Notes under the pieces: model-generated
The model's input: the letters and a program-made list of their open reading frames with translations, nothing else
Databases searched by the model: none
Told to the model about the DNA's origin: nothing
Shown here: positions 54,748-63,457 of the stretch, piece after piece
Position numbering within the stretch: position 1 is the first letter of the stretch
How the letters are laid out: each line of letters begins with the position of its first letter
Translations under genes and position numbers: made by a program
Source of the DNA: an uncultured Bdellovibrionales bacterium
GTDB lineage: Bacteria; Bdellovibrionota; Bdellovibrionia; Bdellovibrionales; UBA1609
DNA: 64,000 bases
Direction of reading: 5' to 3'
Assembly (NCBI GenBank): GCA_903833275.1
Contig: CAILEP010000008.1
Coordinates: forward strand, 1-64,000

Positions 54748-55311
54748 ATGCGAATGTGGTTTTTGCTTGCCGCGCTTTTGTCCTTTCATAACCCAGCTTT
54801 CAGCTCAACAGACGATCGATCACTTTATTACATCGGGCTCGAGGTTCGCAAATCGACTCGTGATAATTCGCAATTTGATGAAGAGCTCGTGTTAAAAAAA
54901 TCGTATTCACCAAGCCAGAATCTCTTAAGTGAGATTGCGTGTGTCAAAAAAGCAGGCTCACCGGCAGAGCTGTCGCCAGTTTACATGAAGGTCGACGGCA
55001 ATCTAATCACCGATATTTCTACGGACTCAGGCTTTGCGACCGGGCCTTTAAGCGGCACAGGCCAACTCAAAGGCGATTCTTGGAATTGGGACTACCTCGA
55101 ATTTTCAATGAGGTTCGAAACGGCCAGAGGCAATGTGAGAATTGAGGATAAGAACTGGGTCGTCGGCCATCAAATCAAAGCCGAAAAACAAATTTATTGG
55201 CGCGGCACCGAAGACAGCTCAGAGACACAAATTAGTTTGATCCAAGCTTCCGTTGACGAGGTGAACGAGTCCGATTTTAACGCGAAATGGACGGCCCTCG
55301 GTTGCCCCTAA
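54748..55311 (+). CDS. Secreted protein of unknown function
   Basis: The 187-residue protein has a signal peptide (MRMWFLLAALLSFHNPAFSS). The mature part looks beta-rich, with aromatic SWNWDYLEFSMRFET and cysteines at SEIACVKK and the C-terminal GCP that could be paired. It follows the L,D-transpeptidase gene by 15 bp, with GAGGAAATC before the ATG, so the two are probably co-transcribed. No family is recognised. Confidence 0.55.
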   Translation: MRMWFLLAALLSFHNPAFSSTDDRSLYYIGLEVRKSTRDNSQFDEELVLKKSYSPSQNLLSEIACVKKAGSPAELSPVYMKVDGNLITDISTDSGFATGPLSGTGQLKGDSWNWDYLEFSMRFETARGNVRIEDKNWVVGHQIKAEKQIYWRGTEDSSETQISLIQASVDEVNESDFNAKWTALGCP

Positions 55312-55423
55312 TCGATCACCTAAATATTCCGATTTTTCGCCAACTGAACACCAGTGTCGCTTCACCCCGCCACTGCAATTGACATCAGTGAAAGCATAGC
55401 CCAAAGACCTGTCATCTACACTC

Positions 55424-55555
55424 TCAAGCCCTCGAAATTGCGACCAGCTTCAAAACGAGCAACAAGATCTTAAGCACTATTAAAATAATTGTCAGTGCCA
55501 ACTCAAGTCTTGCGATCGCCTTGCCGAATTTAGAAACACGGGTGTGCTTCTCCAT
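55424..55555 (-). CDS. Small hydrophobic peptide of 43 residues
   Basis: This frame is below the track threshold. It has an excellent ribosome-binding site (AAGGAGGT, five bases before the ATG). The product is a basic head (MEKHTRVSKFGKAIAR) followed by a 20-residue hydrophobic stretch (LALTIILIVLKILLLVLKLV), so a single membrane helix is expected. Size and shape resemble type I toxins or small membrane regulators. Its leader contains a perfect 10-bp hairpin. No homologue is recognised. Confidence 0.6.
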   Translation of the reverse strand: MEKHTRVSKFGKAIARLELALTIILIVLKILLLVLKLVAISRA

Positions 55556-55591
55556 TGGTTACCTCCTTCATCTACAGAAGGGGGATCCACG

Positions 55592-55618
55592 ACGAGGTTT
55601 GGCCTTTGCAAACCTCGT
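55592..55618 (-). promoter_or_regulatory. Perfect hairpin in leader of the small hydrophobic peptide gene
   Basis: ACGAGGTTTG and CAAACCTCGT are perfect complements separated by seven bases. On the minus strand the hairpin lies 37 bp before the start codon of the 43-residue peptide. On the plus strand it is followed by an AT-rich stretch, so it could also terminate plus-strand transcripts. Confidence 0.5.
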
Positions 55619-55709
55619 TCTACTTTCATTTAAAATAAAATTGTTTTAGCGTCCGGCTACGGATTGATGCGGATGTAGTCGTTGTTAGTTCGGATAATTT
55701 CGGGGGATT

Positions 55710-56426
55710 TTATTTCTTCGAATCTAATTTTTTAGAGATATTTTCGATGATTTTATCGACGTCAGGCCCGAGCCAATACTCTTGCTTCATCGGTTCAGAG
55801 CCTGGCGGAGCGACACGCTCTTTCGCCGTCAACGGCGTGTTCTCGCTCGACGCCGGAAACCTAGGCGGCGCGACAACTTTTGTTTTTGCTGCGACCTTGG
55901 CGGGTCTACTGGCAGGCGCTTCGATCTTTGGCTCAGCGCGAATCTTTGGCTCTGCAACAATCACAGGTCGCGCGACGACTGGGGGCGGTGCCGCCGGTTT
56001 TTTTGCTCGTGGCTATTCGGCCATTTGCGCGGTTTTGATTTCATGCAAAAGCCCGCCGCCGAGGCGAACCACCAATTGCTGATTGCCAGCCTTGCGCCAA
56101 TATTCGATCAACACCGCAGTGCCCTCTTCAACCGTCGCCGTTGGCTTTTTTTCTATTCGAAGCTTCTGACCTAGCTGAAGTGTTGAGTTGATCGATAGGC
56201 CATTCCATTTAGCAATTTGCCCAGCCCACGAAGGGTCGGCGTAAAGATCTCTCGCCACCATCCAGAGCCAAGGCGCTCTTTCGTTGACGACATATATCAG
56301 GACATTGCCTTCTTGTTTAATTTCTTGTTCGACCGAGGGGCGCGGCTGCAGCGAATTTTCATTGGGGCGCGCGACGTTCTCGACTAAGTTTTCTTTCGCA
56401 ATTGATCGCGTTGGTTTTAACGGCAA
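55710..56426 (-). pseudogene. LysM-domain protein gene with in-frame stop and lost 5' end
   Basis: Two track ORFs (56013..56426 and 55710..55964) lie in the same frame with a single TAG between them, followed by AKKPAAPPPVV-type proline/alanine-rich sequence that reads on without a break. The first part has a LysM domain (YADPSWAGQIAKWNGLS, then LQLGQKLRIEKK). Upstream the frame still reads LVQGQVLYLPLK, the end of an earlier LysM-like repeat, but then hits TAG at the junction with the usher remnant. So the gene seems truncated at its 5' end and interrupted. Read-through is an alternative. Confidence 0.65.
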
Positions 56427-56435
56427 ATATAAAAC

Positions 56436-56831
56436 TTGGCCTTGAACCAGGTGCTAGGTCAAAAAAATCTCAATCAGGGGGCCTCACTGCCGGTCGACCA
56501 TTGCACCGTCAACCCGCCCTATCATTCTGGTTATGCAATACCGATCGGCACCGAGGCGACGATCTATTTCAAAGTTCAGTTAGCACATGAAGATGGCACC
56601 CCTGCCGCCATGATTGTCGGCCAAGCCACTTTTCTAGACGACCCCTCAAAAGAAGTGGTCACTGTGTTTACCAATAAGAGCGGCTTGATTCGCTCAGAGG
56701 GTTTTCGTCATGGTCGCTATCGCTTAAATTTAAATGATGATGAGTACGACCCAGTTGACTTCACCATACCCGAGTCTGCCGGTTCAGATTTTGATCTTGG
56801 CCCAATTAAAATAAAAGCGAGAAAACACTAA
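56436..56831 (+). pseudogene. C-terminal remnant of a chaperone-usher outer-membrane usher
   Basis: The 131-residue frame resembles only the C-terminal domains of fimbrial ushers (LPVDHCTVNPPYHSGYAIP, GTPAAMIVGQATF, KSGLIRSEGFRHGRYRL); intact ushers exceed 700 residues. No signal peptide, plug or barrel is present and the TTG start is arbitrary. The 5' side meets the LysM remnant near 56430-56455, which marks a deletion or rearrangement junction. The stop overlaps the ATG of the adhesin gene (TAATG), as in an intact usher-adhesin operon. Confidence 0.65.
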
Positions 56832-57775
56832 TGAGAAAAATAACGATCTTCGTTTCGAAGTTGAGTTTGAGATTTCTTTTGGCTTTTGGTTTTTGCCACG
56901 CGGCCCAGGCCGCCTGCGGGCTTTCGCTTACCGCGAGCAATCTGAATCTTAATTGGGATATGAACTGGACGACACAAGCGATCTCGGTAACAGTCGCTAA
57001 AACCAACCCGGCTGCCTGCACATTTGGGCTTGGCTTTACCAAAGGTAGCTCGGGCAGCTACACTCGCTACGCCGCTAATGGCGGCGCACAGTTAAATTAT
57101 CAACTTTATTCAGACAGCGGCAAATCGCTAATTCTTAAAGACGTGCCTGACGTTGCCTCGGCTAATGATGTCATTATGGTGACCTTGCCACCCGGCTCAA
57201 ACCCGCAGATCGTACAATATTATTTTGATATCCCCTACACTTCGGCAGTATCGCCAGTGCTCGTGACCTCAGGCACCTTTACCGATAACTTTGTCATCAA
57301 CGCCTATGAGGGCGCTGTCGCCACAGCATTCACGGCACCGCCCGACGTAAGTGCTCCAGTTTCAGTAAGCATTACAACCGCGACTATTATTGCGCTCTCT
57401 CTCGTCGACTCAGGCGGCGTCTTTCAAGATCTCGCCACGACGAAAACCATTAATTTCGGCAATATCTCGACGGGCCAAGTCTCTCGATTTGATTTGAGGC
57501 TTCGAACCAACTCGGGCTTTAGCATCACAACCACCTCGACCAACAACGGCCGAATGAAACATCTCACTGCCAATTCGTATGTGCCCTACCAACTCTACGT
57601 TAACAACGTACTTGCCGACCCGACCGGGGTCGCACCCGTTCTAACCGGCTCGGGCACCACGGCCATGAACGGTTTGGGTTACCCGGTTAAAGTTGTGATT
57701 GGCAATTTATCAACTCTTGCTATTGCCGGCAGCTATCAAGACACCGTCACGATTACGGCCACGACAACGCAGTAA
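56831..57775 (+). CDS. Spore coat U-domain fimbrial adhesin-like protein
   Basis: The 314-residue protein has a signal peptide (LRFLLAFGFCHAAQAAC) followed by a spore-coat-U-type domain (SLTASNLNLNWDMNWTTQAI, GGAQLNYQLYSDSG) and a second beta-rich domain (INFGNISTGQVSRFDLRLRT, YQLYVNNVLADPTG). This two-domain form is typical of tip or shaft subunits of archaic chaperone-usher pili. Because the usher next to it is truncated and no chaperone is visible, it may be an orphan. Coding looks intact. Confidence 0.8.
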   Translation: MRKITIFVSKLSLRFLLAFGFCHAAQAACGLSLTASNLNLNWDMNWTTQAISVTVAKTNPAACTFGLGFTKGSSGSYTRYAANGGAQLNYQLYSDSGKSLILKDVPDVASANDVIMVTLPPGSNPQIVQYYFDIPYTSAVSPVLVTSGTFTDNFVINAYEGAVATAFTAPPDVSAPVSVSITTATIIALSLVDSGGVFQDLATTKTINFGNISTGQVSRFDLRLRTNSGFSITTTSTNNGRMKHLTANSYVPYQLYVNNVLADPTGVAPVLTGSGTTAMNGLGYPVKVVIGNLSTLAIAGSYQDTVTITATTTQ

Positions 57776-57777
57776 TC

Positions 57778-58446
57778 TTAGAGCCCGGCCTGATCGATAA
57801 AATCATCCGTCGGCATCGCGACATCCGACGGCACCGAGCCATACTCATTCATCGGGCCAAGCGAAAAAGGCTCATCGTTGATTTTAAAATAGGTAAGGCT
57901 TCGCACCCATTTGATATTTTTTTTGGGGTTTACCGAGCTTGCCTCGATCTGAACAACATTCAAATAAATAACGCCATTCGTGGGGCGCAAATCGCGCCGC
58001 GTGGCCATCGTCAACGTTGAGCCTTTCACAGCAAGCGTCTGGCGGTCTCGATAAGCATTGGTATGGTCAAAGGTTGCATTCGAATAGCCCTCTTTTAAAA
58101 ACGCAACATCCGCTGTCGGGATCTTAAAGCCATACCAAACGGCGCTGCCAGCCTGACCAATTTGCAAAAGAATAGCACTTCGGTTTTCAAGCGTGTCAAA
58201 ACGTCGAACCATATCTGCCGTTAAAAAAGGCGAACGAATTTTTACTCCACTTGAACTGCTTAAAAGCAAAGTGTTGCGGGTGATGACCGAGCCGAGCATT
58301 TGGCCGCCACCATTTTGGCTCACTTGCTGACTCAATAGCGGCCCGCACTTAATATCGCCAGCCGAAGCCGGTATGACGATAACGCCTGCGGTAAATAGTG
58401 TTGTAAGTGCCGTAAGCGCCGCTAGTAACTTTGAAACGTTTTTCAC
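57778..58446 (-). CDS. Secreted protein of unknown function
   Basis: The start is GTG with GGAGA four bases upstream. The 222-residue protein has a signal peptide (LLAALTALTTLFTAGVIVIPASA) and a mature part rich in beta-strand-like segments (SAVWYGFKIPTADVAFL, GVIYLNVVQIEAS). One cysteine remains after cleavage. No family is recognised. It converges on the adhesin gene with 2 bp between stops; the conserved element lies upstream of it in the divergent direction. Confidence 0.55.
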   Translation of the reverse strand: MKNVSKLLAALTALTTLFTAGVIVIPASAGDIKCGPLLSQQVSQNGGGQMLGSVITRNTLLLSSSSGVKIRSPFLTADMVRRFDTLENRSAILLQIGQAGSAVWYGFKIPTADVAFLKEGYSNATFDHTNAYRDRQTLAVKGSTLTMATRRDLRPTNGVIYLNVVQIEASSVNPKKNIKWVRSLTYFKINDEPFSLGPMNEYGSVPSDVAMPTDDFIDQAGL

Positions 58447-58764
58447 AATTTCTCCTGCTAAAATGGGGCCCAGATTAACATTTTTTGAGCTGAAAATCAG
58501 CCGACACGAAGGGCTCGTGAGGCAATTACAGGATTGTCTAAAGTTTAGTCAGCGTAAGCTGATCTTTCTTTTTTTGTGGAGAATTAACAAGACCGGGTCT
58601 CGGCCCCTGTGGCTGGTTTCAGCAACTGTCCCGCTACTGGGGGCCGCCGTCTGTAGACTGAAACTGTTTCGATCCACAGATACTCCACTAAAAATAAAAA
58701 GAGCCCAGCGTGAGGCCCAAATCGTCAGATGCCTAACAGGCCACAGTGATTGATTGGAAAAAAG
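58447..58764. other. Intergenic region carrying conserved element copy 2
   Basis: This 318-bp gap between mpl (ending at 58765) and the divergent secreted-protein gene holds no open frame I can support. It contains the second copy of the conserved element (58533..58653), and at its right end the 29-base repeat shared with 16051..16079. A further stem CTGTGG/CCACAG brackets the right half of the element (about 58608 and 58673). Confidence 0.6.
58533..58653 (+). ncRNA. Conserved dispersed element, copy 2 (possible structured RNA)
   Basis: This is the counterpart of 206..350 on the opposite strand. From GATCTTTCTT to CCGCCGTCTG the two are about 80% identical by eye, with several uninterrupted blocks of 10-16 bases. 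Possible pairings in this copy include GGCCCC/GGGGCC and GTTTCAG/CTGAAAC, the latter reaching past the block to about 58665. Only part of the pairing is preserved in copy 1, so a definite fold cannot be given. Confidence 0.5.
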
Positions 58765-58783
58765 TTACGGCGTACCTTTTAGC
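58755..58783 (-). repeat. 29-base dispersed repeat at the mpl stop codon
   Basis: On the minus strand the sequence beginning GCTAAAAGGTACGCCGTAAC and running into CTTTTTTCCA equals 16051..16079 base for base. It covers the last codons and stop of mpl and runs into a T tract, so it may contribute to termination. Confidence 0.9.
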
Positions 58784-60201
58784 ACAGTGTTGAGTTTCTG
58801 GTAAATGCCGCCGAAACCGCCGTTGGACATTATCAGCACTACATCACCCTTGCGGGCGTCTTTGCGAACCTCGGTGACAATTTCGTCAACGCTGTCAAAT
58901 TCGCAGGCGGTTTGACCTGACATTAAAAGATCGCGCACCAATTCAGCCGTCGAAAATCGATCGGTTTCGACAATTTTAGATTGATCAAATGCTTTAGCAA
59001 TCATCACTAAGTCAGCGTTATCAAAGGCCGCTACATAATCTCGTTGAAACACTCGCCGCCGAGAAGTGGCCGAGCGCGGTTCGAATAAACAAAACAGTCG
59101 ACCCGTGCCAGTGGCCAAATATTTTTCTCGAATCGCATCGATGGTCACCTTCACCGCTGTTGGATGGTGGGCGAAATCTTCGATAAGAGTGACACCGGCT
59201 GGGGTGCCGATCACTTCTTGCCGACGTTTAACCCCTTGAAAATTGGCGAGCCCTTGAAGCACTCCTGAAGTTGGCCAACCCAATTCGCGAGCCAAGGCAA
59301 ACACCGCTAAAGCATTGAGCGCATTGTGCTCACCGGGCAGTTTAAGCGCGATATCGCCGATGTTATGATTTTTATGCTCAACGGTAAAATGATTTCGACC
59401 ATCAATGATTTGGCGATTGCGAATAATATAATCGCCATTGTGGGCGCCATAGTACACAACTCGACACTTGGCCTCTTCAGCGAGCTCGCAAACATTGTCG
59501 CTGTCGGCACAGGCTATGAGCAACCCGTCTTTTGGCATTCGCTCGATCAACATACGAAAAGCGGCCTTAACAGCATCAAGATCTTTATAAATATCAGCGT
59601 GATCAAATTCAATGCTCGTTAAAATTGCAGAGTGCGGACGATAGTGAATGAACTTCGGCACTTTGTCGAAAAAGGCCGTGTCGTATTCGTCGCCTTCGAT
59701 AATAAAATAATTGCCCTCAGAAACTCGAAAAGATCGGCCGAAATCAATTGGTATGCCACCGATCATATAGCCGGGCCGCAAATCACACTGATCTGCCACT
59801 TTCGCCATCATCGAGGTGGTTGTCGTTTTACCATGCGTGCCGGCGACAACAATCGAATGCCGCTCACCAATCGCGAACTGACCCATCGCTTTTGGTAGGC
59901 TGGTGTATTGGATATCGGTCGCTAAAAGCGCCACGACTTCTTCGTTATTTTTAGAAACGACATTGCCCACGATTACTAAATCAGGCGCCGGAGTCAGATT
60001 TTCTTTTTTATAACCTTCTTGAATGACTATGCCGAGATCACGCAATTGCGTCGACATTGGCGGGTAAACATTTTGGTCTGAGCCTGTCACTTTGTAGCCC
60101 ATTGAATTCATAAGCCCAGCGAGGCTCGCCATTGCGGTACCGCAGATACCAATAAAGTGAACATGAGCTCCGGGCTTTAATGAGAGATTGGTCGAATCCA
60201 T
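58765..60201 (-). CDS. mpl: UDP-N-acetylmuramate:murein tripeptide ligase Mpl
   Basis: Mpl re-attaches recovered L-Ala-D-Glu-mDAP tripeptide to UDP-MurNAc in peptidoglycan recycling. The 478-residue Mur ligase has HFIGICGTAMASLAGLM, the ATP loop VVAGTHGKTTTTSMM, and GDEYDTAFFDKVPKFIHYRP, which separates Mpl from MurC. EDFAHHPTAV and CLFEPRSATSRRR are further Mpl/MurC motifs. The last gene of a minus-strand run with ldcA and a serine hydrolase, consistent with recycling. Its 3' end lies in a dispersed repeat. Confidence 0.92.
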   Translation of the reverse strand: MDSTNLSLKPGAHVHFIGICGTAMASLAGLMNSMGYKVTGSDQNVYPPMSTQLRDLGIVIQEGYKKENLTPAPDLVIVGNVVSKNNEEVVALLATDIQYTSLPKAMGQFAIGERHSIVVAGTHGKTTTTSMMAKVADQCDLRPGYMIGGIPIDFGRSFRVSEGNYFIIEGDEYDTAFFDKVPKFIHYRPHSAILTSIEFDHADIYKDLDAVKAAFRMLIERMPKDGLLIACADSDNVCELAEEAKCRVVYYGAHNGDYIIRNRQIIDGRNHFTVEHKNHNIGDIALKLPGEHNALNALAVFALARELGWPTSGVLQGLANFQGVKRRQEVIGTPAGVTLIEDFAHHPTAVKVTIDAIREKYLATGTGRLFCLFEPRSATSRRRVFQRDYVAAFDNADLVMIAKAFDQSKIVETDRFSTAELVRDLLMSGQTACEFDSVDEIVTEVRKDARKGDVVLIMSNGGFGGIYQKLNTVLKGTP

Positions 60202-60245
60202 AGCAAAAATACTAAACCGAAATCTGTGAATTCACAATTTAGAAC

Positions 60246-62327
60246 TTAAGAGCTTGGCTTTAATAAATCTGCGCAATTAAGTAAAGAAAGGTGTGGTGGC
60301 CGAACGTCGTTAAGCGCCGGGTATTTACCAAATTTTTTCAAATCGGCCGCGAAAGCCTCGAACAGTGGCCCGTGGTCCAATTTGCGATTTTTGGCAGCAC
60401 GCACCTGCTCGCTTGAAAGCTGATACCTCATTCGCGAGGTGCCGCGAACTCGAAAGTCGCGATAGAGCGATAAGGCCTCGCGCTCTTTTATGGGGTCGAG
60501 CGGCAAGTAGCCCCCATGCCCATCAGAGGCTGTGTTAAACACTCCGTCAAGCGCCCTCACGATTTCGTTGGCGTAGAAGCTATTGAAATCGCTACCGCCC
60601 CTATCACTCTGCGCCAAGGTGCCCTTAATTTTCTGTACAAACCCAGCGATCGACGTTTGCTTGAAAATGGCAGAGGTCTGCAAGGCGCGAATGAGAACAT
60701 CGGAACCCAGGCTGTCACCGGCGAAAGTCTTGGCAATTAGATCGGTCAAGCGGTGCTCAAACTCGGGATAGCTATCTTCAGACCGAGGCAAACTCACGGC
60801 CCAAGCCTTTGCTATTATAATCAATCGAGATTTTAATTGGCCGGAGCTTAAACTCGATGGAGCCACCCACTCAAGCAGCGCAATCAGCGTTTTTTGATTC
60901 GCCTGTCGAATAGTCGGGTGCCGATCAGCCAGCCCCAATTTGCCAGTCAACACGCGACTCAGAACACCGTCTTGGCTCTCAAGCGGAAGCAACTTCTTGT
61001 ATTGATCAATTCGCGGAGCCCAATCGATGACAAACCATTCGTAGTTCGTAAAGTTACGATCCCAGGCTTTTAAAATCTCTTCGAATCGACCAAGTATCGC
61101 TTTATGAAGCTTGGCACTATTAAAAAGCCCCTGCTCTTGCCAAACTTCAAAAAGCTCGTCGACAAAATCAAACTCAACGAGAGGGTCATACTTTTGACCT
61201 TCTACCACAATGTGAAATAGTTCAGCCGACAACCCTGGGTTTGCTTTGATAAGCGCCAAATTCGGCGCGATTACAGCTCGAGCCAACTTAAGTTTGGGTT
61301 GGGCAGAATTGTGCGTATCAAACGTTATCATCTTGCGAACGAAATCGACAACAAAGGCACTGCGTTGCGATTCGGTAGAGTGATCAATGAAGAAACTAAC
61401 AAGCTCGATACTGTCTGGTCGCATAAACGGATCAAAACTCGGGTACGCGGCGTCCTTCAAAAAATAAGTGCGAATACTATTGCAAGTCATCTCAACAAAC
61501 TCTTCTTGCTCAGCCGGATTCAATTTCGAGCGCAGCCCCTGAACCTCTTTAAATCGAACATTAAAATATTGCTGATCGCGATCGAGATAGTTTGAAACTT
61601 CGGTCATTCTAATTTGGTGCGACCGAAATGGGGCCGGCACTGTCAAAAGATCAACCCGGTGTAAGCCTTGAGCTCGGCCATTTATATCGGCCCGACCATG
61701 AAGAGCGGCATAGATATATTGCCACTCCTGAAGACTAAAAACATTGGCGTCATCTCGATAAATCGAATTGGCCGACTCAAGCGCTAAAAGATCATTAAGC
61801 CGCAAAAGATCTCGAGCCTGAAATCTCAAGCCGGCACTCAATTCGCGAACCTGACCAGCGCTAAGAGCATTCTGTTTCAGCAAAAACCCGGCGAACCTTA
61901 TGTCTTCAGATGATAACGCTAGGTCTTGACTGATTTTATCTAGTTCAAATTGTCGTTTCTCAATGCTTTGATCTTTTAAACTAGCTAAACGATTCGCCGC
62001 AATAATGGCACGATCGAGAACGGGAGACTTCCGAAAATCAGCAAAATTAAATTCAAAGTTTTTCAGAAATAGTGGGATCGAATAATAGACCACTCCGTCT
62101 TTTTGGCCCTCAGCTGAGCAATCTTTGGCGATGTCACATTCTATAATCTTTGTGACTTCATGGCTGACCACCAGGTAGAGATGCCGCCCACTTCTGGCGC
62201 TCTTTGAGCCGCCCTCGTCTCCATCCGTTGATTGGGCCAGCGCAAATGAGCCAAAGTGCCAAAAAATGGCACTTAACACAAAGACGCGAGACGCTTTACG
62301 AAAGAAGAGAGCCACATTCACGTGCAT
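60246..62327 (-). CDS. Large secreted protein of unknown function
   Basis: The 693-residue protein has a signal peptide (SRVFVLSAIFWHFGSFALAQ) and then a long, mostly helical-looking sequence without recognised domains or repeats. Cysteines are few (CDIAKDC near the start, CNSIRTY, and LLNCADLL near the end). It lies 44 bp upstream of mpl and 47 bp after the serine hydrolase on the same strand, suggesting a cell-envelope role by context only. Confidence 0.5.
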   Translation of the reverse strand: MHVNVALFFRKASRVFVLSAIFWHFGSFALAQSTDGDEGGSKSARSGRHLYLVVSHEVTKIIECDIAKDCSAEGQKDGVVYYSIPLFLKNFEFNFADFRKSPVLDRAIIAANRLASLKDQSIEKRQFELDKISQDLALSSEDIRFAGFLLKQNALSAGQVRELSAGLRFQARDLLRLNDLLALESANSIYRDDANVFSLQEWQYIYAALHGRADINGRAQGLHRVDLLTVPAPFRSHQIRMTEVSNYLDRDQQYFNVRFKEVQGLRSKLNPAEQEEFVEMTCNSIRTYFLKDAAYPSFDPFMRPDSIELVSFFIDHSTESQRSAFVVDFVRKMITFDTHNSAQPKLKLARAVIAPNLALIKANPGLSAELFHIVVEGQKYDPLVEFDFVDELFEVWQEQGLFNSAKLHKAILGRFEEILKAWDRNFTNYEWFVIDWAPRIDQYKKLLPLESQDGVLSRVLTGKLGLADRHPTIRQANQKTLIALLEWVAPSSLSSGQLKSRLIIIAKAWAVSLPRSEDSYPEFEHRLTDLIAKTFAGDSLGSDVLIRALQTSAIFKQTSIAGFVQKIKGTLAQSDRGGSDFNSFYANEIVRALDGVFNTASDGHGGYLPLDPIKEREALSLYRDFRVRGTSRMRYQLSSEQVRAAKNRKLDHGPLFEAFAADLKKFGKYPALNDVRPPHLSLLNCADLLKPSS

Positions 62328-62374
62328 GGGTTAATAGCGTACAATTGATGTGCCAAAACGAGGGTTTTGGAGAG

Positions 62375-63457
62375 CTAAAGCGACTCAGCAATTAAGTCGT
62401 GCAAACGAGGTCGTAAAGCGACAAAATTTCTGTTGTCGCGGGTGGGGTGAACGCGATTGCTGAGAATCGTCACCAACAGGTCACGCTTCGGGTCAAACCA
62501 AAGCGAAGTGCCAGTAAAACCAGTGTGCCCCACTGAACTCGACGAAAAATATCGTCCGCAACTGGCGCTGCCAGAAGTCGGCATCATAAAGCCGAGAGCC
62601 CAGTCTCCCCACTTTCGGTCAATGGCGCGACGAACAAAGTGCTGAATGGTCTCTGGCGCGGCCAACGATTGCCTTGCACCATAAAACCCGCGTCGCAAAA
62701 GCTGGCCAAAGTGTGTGACGTCATCAATCGAACCAAACAGCCCAGCGTGGCTGCTAACACCGCCAAGCGCCCAAGTGTTATCGTCGTGAACTTCACCGCG
62801 CAGAATCTTTTTTCGCCAAGGGCATTTCTCTGTCGGAGCATATTGCTGCCGAGAATGCACCGGGCGATTGTTGACGCAAAAATGCAAGGATGACATTTCG
62901 GTCTGCAGCCCAAGATGATGCCAACAGTCTAAAAGGCTTCGGCCAAAACCCTCTTCGATCAAAAACCCTAAGAGCAAAAAATCAAGGTCTGAATAAACGG
63001 CTTTTTTACTGCGAGCGAGCTTTTGTCGGGCCAGAAATTTTTGAAGAAAATCATATTTTGCCGAATGAGATTTCAACCCGCGCTTTCGAATTTCTTTGTA
63101 GATCGGCGCCCAGGCCGAGAGCCCCGCCGAGTGCGACAATACATTCACTGCCGTTGTTTGCCTGTGCGGCCACCATGGCAAATGTTGGCGCACGCGATCG
63201 CCAGCCGCCTTGCCTTTGCCAATGTGAATGCGATTTGTGTCCACCAAACGCATCATCGCTGTGGTGGCAAAAATAACTTTCGTCAGTGATGCCAAATCGT
63301 AATACTGAAAAGTCTCACCCATCTCGAGAGAAACCTTGAGTCGACCACTCTGCACAACCTGAATCTTCAGGCCCGGCGTGAAAGCCGCGAGACCGCCCTT
63401 CGCAGCCACCTCATTTACGATTTTTTCAGTCAGAATTTTTTCGAGCCGTGAGCTCAT
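62375..63457 (-). CDS. Beta-lactamase-fold serine hydrolase
   Basis: The 360-residue protein resembles class C beta-lactamase/D,D-peptidase-type serine hydrolases. The nucleophile motif is SLTK in YYDLASLTKVIFATTAMM; the second motif is YSDLDFLLLG (Y-S-D where Y-x-N is usual); GHTGFTGTSLWFDP is the HxG-type third motif. No signal peptide is visible, so it should be cytoplasmic, as fits work on recycled cell-wall fragments. Its ATG overlaps the ldcA stop (ATGA). Confidence 0.88.
   Translation of the reverse strand: MSSRLEKILTEKIVNEVAAKGGLAAFTPGLKIQVVQSGRLKVSLEMGETFQYYDLASLTKVIFATTAMMRLVDTNRIHIGKGKAAGDRVRQHLPWWPHRQTTAVNVLSHSAGLSAWAPIYKEIRKRGLKSHSAKYDFLQKFLARQKLARSKKAVYSDLDFLLLGFLIEEGFGRSLLDCWHHLGLQTEMSSLHFCVNNRPVHSRQQYAPTEKCPWRKKILRGEVHDDNTWALGGVSSHAGLFGSIDDVTHFGQLLRRGFYGARQSLAAPETIQHFVRRAIDRKWGDWALGFMMPTSGSASCGRYFSSSSVGHTGFTGTSLWFDPKRDLLVTILSNRVHPTRDNRNFVALRPRLHDLIAESL

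Noticed and set aside
55965-56012. Frameshift at the run of seven A between the two LysM ORFs
   Set aside because: Both ORFs are already in the same frame; the interruption is a TAG, not a shift.
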